Below, piece after piece: positions 57,912 to 64,000 of a DNA stretch of 64,000 bases. How positions within the stretch are numbered: the first letter of the stretch is position 1; every line of letters starts with the position of its first letter. The translations under genes were made by a program, and so were the position numbers. A model generated the notes under the pieces. It saw only the letters and a program-made list of their open reading frames with translations. It was not told where the DNA came from and ran no database searches. The stretch is from Brevibacillus reuszeri (GTDB lineage: Bacteria > Bacillota > Bacilli > Brevibacillales > Brevibacillaceae): positions 27,493 to 91,492 of the forward strand of contig NZ_LGIQ01000009.1 in the NCBI RefSeq assembly GCF_001187725.1, given 5' to 3'.

Positions 57912-59624
57912 ATGAGTCTTTTTCGTAATCTAAGTACCCGAGCAAAAATGTTTTGCTTAATTAGCTTGATGGCTGTTTTCTTGATTGGTGTGGCCTTTAC
58001 AGGATTTTACCATGTGAAAGCCTCTGGTGAACGAATCCAATCGATGTATCAAGAGCAATTGCTTCCAGTCAAATGGATTAACGACTGGCGCCAAGAGATT
58101 CGTGCGATTGATGGATTGATTTACAAAATGATTTTGGACCCGACTCCAGCGATTTTTGCAGAGTACAAGACTGAGTTGGATGGGCGGACTGCTTCTGCTG
58201 ACAAAACGTTCGAACAACTGAAACATACCCATCTCGACGAAAAGGAACAAGAGAGCGTCAAAATTTTGCAAGAGCTGCTGGATCAGTATCGAAACGATCA
58301 AGCAGAGGTAGTCAAGATGATACAGGGTCAGCAACAAGAGCAGGCGTATGCGTACTACCGCTCGACTGACAAGACGCTGAACTGGATTAACCAGGAGCAG
58401 TTGCAATGGGCTACGTATAAGGCAGAGCAGGCCGAGGAGATTCGTCTGGAAAACGAGATGGATTCTGAATCAGGCATTACGTTCCTCATTGTAGTTGGGG
58501 CGGCATCAGTGATTTTGGCTGCAGTCCTTGGCTTTCTGATTGCTAGGTTGATTTCTGAGCCACTTCGTGTCGTACAAAAGAAAATGGAAGAGCTCGCACA
58601 AGGAAATTTAGCAGTTGAGCCCGTTACGTACGTGACGCGTGATGAAGTGGGCCGGTTAGGTGCTTCATTCAATGAGCTGGTCACCAATTTCCGTTCATTG
58701 ATTGAACAAGTAAAAGTAGCCGGTGAACAAGTAGCAGCATCCTCAGAAGAATTGTCTGCTAGTGCTGAGCAGTCCGCTCACGCTACGGAGCAGTCTATTG
58801 GAAGTGTTCAACAAATTGCGACAGCATCTGAAGTCCAGTCTCAGCGTACCCAAGAGAGTGTACGAGTGATGGAAGAGATGTCGATCGCGATCGGACGTAT
58901 TGCCGATACATCGAGTGCTGTTACGGAGGTTTCTGTAAAAGCAGCCCAAGATGCCGAGCAAGGAAATGTACAGATTCAACAAGCTGTTACTCAGATGAAT
59001 TCACTCTCTACCTCAGTAAATCACGCAGCGGATTTGGTACAGCAATTGGGAGTTCGCTCGGAAGCAATTGGACAAATTGTCGATGTCATTACCGGAATAG
59101 CCTCGCAAACCAATTTGTTGGCACTCAATGCAGCGATTGAAGCTGCAAGGGCAGGTGAGCATGGAAGAGGCTTTGCTGTTGTCGCGGATGAGGTTCGCAA
59201 GCTTGCTGAGCAGTCAGAAGAATCTGCGCGAGAAATTGCACGTCTGATTGGTGAAATCCAGACGGAAACGACTCAAGTGGTTGGCGTCATGATTGCTGGT
59301 ACAGAAGAAGCGAAAAAAGGGGCAATGGTGGTTCAGGAAGCTGGACAAACCTTCCAACTCATCGTAGCGAGCTCACAGGATGTAGCAGGCCAAATCCAGG
59401 AGGTATCTGCAGCTACAGAAGAAATGTCTGCTAGCGTACAGCAGGTAGCCTCTGCGATGGATGAAATGAACCGACTGGCAGAAGAAGCTTCTGTTCATAC
59501 ACAAGGTGTTTCCGCTGGTGCAAAGGAACAACTGGAGTCCATGCAGGAAATCGCACGCTCTAGCACGAATCTGAATCAACTCTCTCATGAGCTGCAAGAG
59601 TCGATCAGCCAATTTAAATGGTAA
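57912..59624 (+). CDS. Methyl-accepting chemotaxis protein
   Basis: AGGAGG lies 13 bases before ATG 57912; the frame before it lacks coding character. The 570-residue receptor has a membrane helix (about 12-32), a four-helix-bundle sensor (35-190), a second membrane helix (about 195-220), a HAMP domain (220-275) and the signalling hairpin '[27 protein letters not shown]'. It passes a signal to CheA. The ligand is unknown; lying beside pyrimidine genes it might sense a pyrimidine or its product. That is a guess from context. Confidence 0.93.
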   Translation: MSLFRNLSTRAKMFCLISLMAVFLIGVAFTGFYHVKASGERIQSMYQEQLLPVKWINDWRQEIRAIDGLIYKMILDPTPAIFAEYKTELDGRTASADKTFEQLKHTHLDEKEQESVKILQELLDQYRNDQAEVVKMIQGQQQEQAYAYYRSTDKTLNWINQEQLQWATYKAEQAEEIRLENEMDSESGITFLIVVGAASVILAAVLGFLIARLISEPLRVVQKKMEELAQGNLAVEPVTYVTRDEVGRLGASFNELVTNFRSLIEQVKVAGEQVAASSEELSASAEQSAHATEQSIGSVQQIATASEVQSQRTQESVRVMEEMSIAIGRIADTSSAVTEVSVKAAQDAEQGNVQIQQAVTQMNSLSTSVNHAADLVQQLGVRSEAIGQIVDVITGIASQTNLLALNAAIEAARAGEHGRGFAVVADEVRKLAEQSEESAREIARLIGEIQTETTQVVGVMIAGTEEAKKGAMVVQEAGQTFQLIVASSQDVAGQIQEVSAATEEMSASVQQVASAMDEMNRLAEEASVHTQGVSAGAKEQLESMQEIARSSTNLNQLSHELQESISQFKW

Positions 59625-59634
59625 ATTTGCACAG

Positions 59635-59675
59635 AAAAAGACTGACAATCCCTCAGACGGATTGCCAGTCTTTTT
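59635..59675. terminator. Bidirectional terminator
   Basis: AAAAAGACTG (59635-59644) with CAGTCTTTTT (59666-59675), and inner CAATCC/GGATTG. Serves the chemoreceptor and the convergent permease. Confidence 0.85.
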
Positions 59676-59714
59676 CGTTGATTCTGAAAGTCCAAACAGT
59701 TCGCAAGGCTATAT

Positions 59715-61205
59715 TCAGGAGGCGCGGGAAGCATTTGGACGCTGTGTTACCTGCTCATAATCCTTTGCACTCATGATGGTGGCATCGCCCTTCATCATCC
59801 AGGTATAGAGCGCAAGAGAAATCAACAAGCCGATCGTCCAGGCGTTGTCCCAAATAATTTCCAATCCAGGGATTAACTTGCTGATAAACGGAATGGCGAT
59901 ACCGATGAGCATAGCCCAGATTGCCCGTGTATTGAATCCGGTTTTGTAAGAGTAGATTCCATTTGTTTTATACAATTCTGTCAAATGAATGCGTCTTTTT
60001 CTTACAAGCCAGTAGTCAGCAATCGCAATTCCATCGATAGGACCGAGTAATGCACCATACGTTCCTAACCAGAGGAAAATGTAGTTTCCAAAGTTTTCAA
60101 GGATATACCAAGGCTGCATCAGCAAAGAGACTACCCCTGCGATAATGGCACCAGCTTCATAGGTTAGACGGCGTGGTGCAAGGTTTTCGACGGCTCTGGC
60201 AGGAGCGACGATATTCGCTGCCACATTTGTAGTTAAGGTAGCAAGGATGATGCCGATTGTTCCGAGGAAGATGGCAAAGGGTGAAAATTTCGCTAAAACA
60301 GCTGCCGGATCCCACAAAGCTTCTCCATAAATAACGACGGTAGCGGAGGCAACGGCTACCCCGACGAAGGAAAAGCCCCCCATCGTGGTTGGCAATGAAG
60401 ACGCTTGCCCAACGATTTGTGCCTTCTGACTCTTCGCATAGCGGCAAAAGTCAGGGATGTTTAAAGCCATGGTCGCCCAGAATGCGATGGCCCCTGTCAA
60501 TGCCGGGAAAAATACTTTGAGGAAGTCCCCTGTGCTCGTGAATTTGGAAGGAGCGGAAAGCATCGGGCCCCACCCACCAGCTTTGGTTAATGCCCACACA
60601 AGCAAAGCAAGGCTCATGATAATCAAGATGGGAGCTGCCCATGCTTCCATTTTTCTGATTGCTTCTGGTCCTCTGTAGGCAACATAGACGTTTAAGAGCC
60701 AGAAGCCAAAGAAGGAGATCCATAGATGTCCAGGAACGCTTGCCCAGCCTGTCATCGACATGAGCAACGTATCGATGGCAGCACCTCCGAACCAACAGTT
60801 AATCCCAAACCAACCCGCACCAATCAAGCCACGAGCCACCGCAGGGATGTGTGCACCTTTTGAACCAAACCAAAGCCGCGCAAATACAGGGTAAGGAATT
60901 CCAAATTTTGTTCCAGCGTGAGAGTTGAGAAGAATGGGGATAAGGACAATACAGTTCCCGAGAATGATCGTGATAATGGCTTGCCACCAGTTCATTCCCA
61001 GTGAAATCAAACCTGCTGCCATCGCATAAGTCGGCAAACAGATCGACATACCGATCCAAAGACTGGCGAAGTTGTACGAAGTCCACGTATGTTCAGCCGA
61101 AGTTGTGGGACGCAGTCCTTCATTATAAAGTGGACTGTTTTTGATGAGGTCCTCGCCCTCGTTCGTAAGGGTAACGATCCCGTTTGATTCCGTTTGCGTT
61201 TTCAT
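59715..61205 (-). CDS. NCS1-family nucleobase/allantoin/hydantoin permease
   Basis: The 496-residue transporter has 12 membrane helices and the NCS1 pattern ('WTSYNFASLWIGMSICLPTY', 'GMNWWQAIITIILGN', 'PVFARLWFGSKGAH', 'NCWFGG', 'NIPDFCRYAKS'). NCS1 proteins bring in uracil, allantoin, hydantoin, cytosine or thiamine with Na+ or H+. The pyrimidine-breakdown genes next to it make uracil, dihydrouracil or hydantoin the likely cargo. It is convergent with the chemoreceptor gene. AAAGGAGG lies before ATG 61205 on this strand. Confidence 0.9.
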   Translation of the reverse strand: MKTQTESNGIVTLTNEGEDLIKNSPLYNEGLRPTTSAEHTWTSYNFASLWIGMSICLPTYAMAAGLISLGMNWWQAIITIILGNCIVLIPILLNSHAGTKFGIPYPVFARLWFGSKGAHIPAVARGLIGAGWFGINCWFGGAAIDTLLMSMTGWASVPGHLWISFFGFWLLNVYVAYRGPEAIRKMEAWAAPILIIMSLALLVWALTKAGGWGPMLSAPSKFTSTGDFLKVFFPALTGAIAFWATMALNIPDFCRYAKSQKAQIVGQASSLPTTMGGFSFVGVAVASATVVIYGEALWDPAAVLAKFSPFAIFLGTIGIILATLTTNVAANIVAPARAVENLAPRRLTYEAGAIIAGVVSLLMQPWYILENFGNYIFLWLGTYGALLGPIDGIAIADYWLVRKRRIHLTELYKTNGIYSYKTGFNTRAIWAMLIGIAIPFISKLIPGLEIIWDNAWTIGLLISLALYTWMMKGDATIMSAKDYEQVTQRPNASRAS

Positions 61206-61361
61206 TGCGATCCCTCCTTTTCATTTCATTTTTGTCTCGCATCTGGACAATGCCCCGGTTTGTCTCGGATACAAGTTGTAACATTATATTGGGGGAGATA
61301 AGACCTAATTCCTCAAATCTGACAAAATGACGACAAGCTCTGATTTTTCGAAGGAATGCGA

Positions 61362-61390
61362 TTGACAAATATCTCTCCGCCCTTTATCAT
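61362..61390 (+). promoter_or_regulatory. Sigma-A promoter before acetyltransferase
   Basis: TTGACA (61362-61367), 17 bases, TATCAT (61385-61390). It is the clearest consensus promoter in the window. Confidence 0.8.
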
Positions 61391-61408
61391 TGAAAAAATT
61401 TCTGGGAG

Positions 61409-61438
61409 CTGTTCTGGTTAAGTCACGTGCCAGAACAG
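61409..61438 (+). promoter_or_regulatory. Leader hairpin before acetyltransferase gene
   Basis: CTGTTCTGG (61409-61417) pairs perfectly with CCAGAACAG (61430-61438) in the 5' leader, ending next to the ribosome site GAGGAGAG; it could control translation or be an operator. Confidence 0.55.
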
Positions 61439-61448
61439 TAGAGGAGAG

Positions 61449-62045
61449 ATGATGATGCTGCAAATCGCACCGGTTACATTGGAAGGAAAGCTGGTCCGTC
61501 TGGAGCCACTAGGTCCCGAGCATGTTGAGGGCTTATGGGAAGCGGGGAGGTTTGAGCAAATCTGGAGTTATATGTCGATTGCGATGCATAATCCAGAGGA
61601 TACGCAATCTTTCGTCGAACAAGCTCTGCAAAATGCACAAGAAGGAACCGAGCTACCCTTTGTAATCGTCAGTCAGGAGACAGATAAGATTATTGGCAGC
61701 ACGCGTTTTTTAGGCATCTCTCGTAAAGATCGAGGATTGGAGATTGGTTTTACCTGGCTCACCCCTTCCGTATGGAAAACAGCTGTCAATACCGAATGCA
61801 AATTCCTTTTGCTGCGTCACTGCTTTGAAGAGCTGGAATGTATCCGCGTACAGCTCAAAACCGATTCACGCAACCTCAACTCGCAGCGAGCGATTAAACG
61901 GATTGGCGGAATTCAGGAAGGCGTCTTGCGAAACCATATGGTCTTGCGAGAGGGATATATTCGTGATTCCGTCTACTTTAGCATCGTAGACAAGGAATGG
62001 CCGGCAGCAAAGGAAAAGCTGCAAATGTTGCTGTTTGGTGAATAA
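61449..62045 (+). CDS. GNAT-family N-acetyltransferase
   Basis: The 198-residue protein has the 'LEGKLVRLEPLGPEHVEGLW' opening of the RimJ/RimL-like subgroup, 'IIGSTRFLGI' and 'EIGFTWLTPSVWKTAVNTEC' with the acetyl-CoA-binding segment, and 'IRVQLKTDSRNLNSQRAIKRIG' (in parts) typical of these enzymes. It transfers an acetyl group from acetyl-CoA to an amine; the target, protein or small molecule, is unknown. It has its own strong promoter and a leader hairpin. Three ATG codons lie together; the first is given. Confidence 0.88.
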   Translation: MMMLQIAPVTLEGKLVRLEPLGPEHVEGLWEAGRFEQIWSYMSIAMHNPEDTQSFVEQALQNAQEGTELPFVIVSQETDKIIGSTRFLGISRKDRGLEIGFTWLTPSVWKTAVNTECKFLLLRHCFEELECIRVQLKTDSRNLNSQRAIKRIGGIQEGVLRNHMVLREGYIRDSVYFSIVDKEWPAAKEKLQMLLFGE

Positions 62046-62141
62046 ACGCTGCAGATGATTGTAGGGTGAAAGCAAGCATGTGTACAATAGGGAAGAACTA
62101 CGTAAGACCTATTTCTGAAAGCATGGAAAAGAGGATTATGT

Positions 62142-62555
62142 ATGAGACTGCGTATCTTGCCGGCTGGCTATGTATTGCTTGTCGGGGATCTGGTCGCCTT
62201 CCTGTTATTTGTATATTACGGAAAGCTGGCCCATCATCTGCCTGTTACGTTTATAGGGATCATGGAAACATTGACCCCCTTTTTGATCGGCTGGATCGTT
62301 GCGATGCTGCTTTTTCGTAGCTACAGTCCACGTGCCTATGAGACGGCAGGCCGTCTGCTGCTCTCCACACTTTTGACCTGGACCGTGGCAGCGCCCATCG
62401 GACTCGTCCTGCGAGCCTGGTGGACAGGTGTTCCGATCACACTCATTTTTACCGCTGTTACTTATTTCATCACACTCGCTTTTCTCTTGGGATGGCGTGT
62501 CCCATTTGCGATTGTATTTGCTCTAAAAAAACGCAGTCGTCGCATCGCTTCATAA
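62142..62555 (+). CDS. DUF3054 membrane protein
   Basis: Four membrane helices in 137 residues, with 'LLVGDLVAFLLFVYYGKLAHH' and 'TLTPFLIGWIVAMLL' as seen in DUF3054 proteins of Gram-positive bacteria, then a basic C-terminus. Function is unknown. The ATG lacks a strong ribosome site (AAGAGG). It stands alone. Confidence 0.75.
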   Translation: MRLRILPAGYVLLVGDLVAFLLFVYYGKLAHHLPVTFIGIMETLTPFLIGWIVAMLLFRSYSPRAYETAGRLLLSTLLTWTVAAPIGLVLRAWWTGVPITLIFTAVTYFITLAFLLGWRVPFAIVFALKKRSRRIAS

Positions 62556-62622
62556 ACCTGTTAAAAGCAACGAGTAAAGTGTCAGCGATTGGTTACGCTA
62601 TCTTGAGAGGGAGGTGGACCAA

Positions 62623-62754
62623 TTGGGTAAAAATAACAACAGCAAGGATCTCGGGAAGAATCGTGGGCAAACACTTGATCAAAATGATCAAAATACAAAC
62701 CTGCGACAATCCAACCACAATGATCGTAACGAGGGTACAAGCAAAAACCGCTGA
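62623..62754 (+). CDS. Small Asn-rich protein, possibly a spore (SASP-like) protein, 43 aa
   Basis: GGGAGGTGG precedes TTG 62623. The product is highly hydrophilic, about a quarter Asn, with Gln, Lys, Asp and no aromatic residues, and starts 'MGKNNNSKDLG'. That composition is typical of minor small acid-soluble spore proteins (SspN/Tlp types). The stop codon lies in the stem of a terminator. The spore link is inferred from composition only. Confidence 0.55.
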   Translation: MGKNNNSKDLGKNRGQTLDQNDQNTNLRQSNHNDRNEGTSKNR

Positions 62755-62774
62755 TTTCAGCGGTTTTCTTTTTT
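62744..62774 (+). terminator. Terminator overlapping the small gene's stop
   Basis: AAAACCGCTGA (62744-62754) with TCAGCGGTTTT (62757-62767), then T-run. The stem includes the stop codon. Confidence 0.85.
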
Positions 62775-62867
62775 GCAACGCTCTCCAATTCGTAGAGGAA
62801 AAAGGGCGACGGGGAGATGGTTATGATATAATAGGGTTTGTTTTTTAAGCGAGTGGAGGGGAAAAGC

Positions 62868-63230
62868 GTGACGGAACCGATGCAGGATGTACAGCCGGTG
62901 ACCTTGTCGTCACAGGCATTTTTAATATTGTGTCGTCTCTATGATGGTTGCTACGACGATCTCAAGCAGAACGAACCGATGAGAGAGATTGTCGAGTCCA
63001 TTGCCGATATGCTCTTGGCCGGTGTAGAAACATTGGAAAAACAAGAGACGAAGCCGAAAACGATTACGTTCCCACTGACCGTGCAGCAGGCCTTTTTCCT
63101 GAGAAGGCTCGTGGTTGAATTACTGGCTCATGCACCACAGGGTGGAGAGGACAAATCAGCAGAGTGGTTGCAGGAATGCTTGACTGCCCTATCTGGAGGC
63201 GGTGTCCAATCGAATGCACCATCATCCTGA
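62868..63230 (+). CDS. Hypothetical protein before thiamine genes, 120 aa
   Basis: GGAGGGG supports GTG 62868. The protein is acidic and helical ('LSSQAFLILCRLYDGCYDDLKQ', 'LTVQQAFFLRRLVVELLAHAPQ'). It overlaps the start of tenI and so is part of that operon. A TATAAT at 62827 serves as -10. The family is not known to me. Confidence 0.65.
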   Translation: MTEPMQDVQPVTLSSQAFLILCRLYDGCYDDLKQNEPMREIVESIADMLLAGVETLEKQETKPKTITFPLTVQQAFFLRRLVVELLAHAPQGGEDKSAEWLQECLTALSGGGVQSNAPSS

Positions 63231-63843
63231 ATTGCATGTGATTACGAATGGTCGCCAATCTCTGGAGCAAGTACTGGAGATGGCCGAAGAGGCTTATTCG
63301 GGCGGCATGAACTTTTTACATATTCGTGAAAAGCACCGGACAGCGAGAGAGTGCATGGATTGGGTAAAAGCACTCTCCGATGTTATTCCTGTTGAATGCT
63401 TGATCGTAAATGACCGCGTAGATGTAGCGGCAGCCAGTCAGTGTAAGGGGGCTCATCTCGCTTACCATAGTCTTGCTCCGCATGAAGCGCGTAAGGTATT
63501 GAACGAACAGCAATGGATTGGGAGATCTGTACACTCGATTGCGGAAGCGAAGCAAGCAGTCATTGACGGGGCAGACTATATGATCTATGGCCATATTTTT
63601 CCAAGTCACTCCAAGCCGGGTCTTCCACCTAGGGGAACGATTGAGCTGGCCCAGCTTGCGGCTGGTACGTCAGTTCCTGTTATCGGGCTGGGAGGAATAA
63701 CACCAGATCGAGCTTGGGAAGTGTTGGAGGCTGGGTGTGCAGGTATCGCCGTCCTGTCCGGGATTACGGATGCTCTGGATGTGAAGAAGGCGGCATCGGC
63801 CTATCGAACGGCACTCAATCGTTGGGAGATGAGAGAAGGATGA
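63202..63843 (+). CDS. tenI: Thiazole tautomerase TenI-like
   Basis: The 213-residue TIM barrel of the ThiE/TenI superfamily has 'FLHIREKHRTARECM', 'IVNDRVDVAAASQCKGAHLA', 'IGRSVHSIAEAKQA' and 'GLGGITPDRAWEVLEAGCAGIAVLSGI' in parts. TenI isomerises the thiazole phosphate in thiamine synthesis and lacks the full ThiE pyrophosphate site. The start is GTG 63202 or ATG 63214; GGAGG lies between 2 and 14 bases away. It overlaps thiE by 4 bases. Confidence 0.85.
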   Translation: MSNRMHHHPELHVITNGRQSLEQVLEMAEEAYSGGMNFLHIREKHRTARECMDWVKALSDVIPVECLIVNDRVDVAAASQCKGAHLAYHSLAPHEARKVLNEQQWIGRSVHSIAEAKQAVIDGADYMIYGHIFPSHSKPGLPPRGTIELAQLAAGTSVPVIGLGGITPDRAWEVLEAGCAGIAVLSGITDALDVKKAASAYRTALNRWEMREG

Positions 63844-64000
63844 GAAACAGGGACTTGTTGCGAGAGAAAATGGGTGTATACTTCGTGGTTGGATCGCAGG
63901 ATTGCGGTTTTTCTCTGGAGCGTACCGCACAAATCGCTCATGAAGCTTTAAGCGGTGGAGTGGGTACCCTACAGCTGCGAGACAAAGGAAGCAACCTCAC
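63840..64000 (+). CDS. thiE: Thiamine-phosphate synthase, 5' part only
   Basis: The gene runs off the window. The first 53 residues, 'MRNRDLLREKMGVYFVVGSQD' in part and 'ALSGGVGTLQLRDKG', match the start of ThiE, which couples hydroxymethylpyrimidine diphosphate with thiazole phosphate. It is joined to tenI by an ATGA overlap, so a thiamine operon continues beyond 64,000. Confidence 0.8.
   Translation, partial: MRNRDLLREKMGVYFVVGSQDCGFSLERTAQIAHEALSGGVGTLQLRDKGSNL

Overview
The window joins two DNA regions of different character. Bases 1 to about 17,820 are the right-hand part of a large prophage. This part is AT-rich, tightly packed with small genes, nearly all on the + strand, and uses many TTG/GTG starts. 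Bases from about 17,820 to 64,000 are the chromosome of an endospore-forming Firmicute. Its content (topoisomerase IV genes, a Kin-type sporulation sensor kinase, a SpoVK/CbbX-type AAA+ protein, a KP-43-like subtilase, DUF1292 and DUF3054 proteins, a tenI-thiE pair) and moderate GC fit the Paenibacillaceae, with Brevibacillus as my best guess. No tool was run to confirm the genus.

Prophage (1-17,820). The order is an NTP-pyrophosphohydrolase-like protein, several unknowns, a reverse-strand cargo pair (a secreted protein with a hydrophobic hairpin plus a 53-residue membrane protein), thymidylate synthase and dihydrofolate reductase, then a run of tiny genes including an RNase H gene split by an in-frame TGA. 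Next come a winged-helix protein behind a symmetrical operator array, thymidine kinase, a PPP-family phosphatase, a second degenerate RNase H-like protein, a GGQ release-factor-like protein, a RecU-like nuclease and a large serine recombinase. The recombinase stops 4 bases before a truncated lipoprotein peptidyl-prolyl isomerase gene on the other strand. That gene is therefore the probable integration target. The layout (thyA-type gene, large serine integrase at one end, cargo gene on the opposite strand) recalls SPbeta-like phages. The left end of the prophage lies outside the window.

Chromosome (17,820-64,000). The layout is: a Cys/Met-metabolism PLP enzyme; an ECF sigma/anti-sigma unit continuing into a membrane protein and an ABC exporter; a sporulation kinase; a YflT-like stress protein; a promoter-terminator unit that looks like a small RNA; parE-parC; a nitroreductase; a PPP phosphatase closely related to the phage copy; a MarR/MFS pair sharing an 18-bp operator; a tandem AAA+ protein; and a KP-43-like protease. 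A PucR-type regulator and mmsA-aminotransferase follow. After a stretch of LOG, secreted and DNA-binding proteins comes preT-preA-hydA-ureidopropionase, and further on an NCS1 permease on the other strand. Together these can take up a pyrimidine, reduce and open the ring to beta-alanine, transaminate it to malonate semialdehyde and feed acetyl-CoA. The window ends in a thiamine operon (tenI, partial thiE). No rRNA, tRNA, CRISPR array or insertion sequence was seen.
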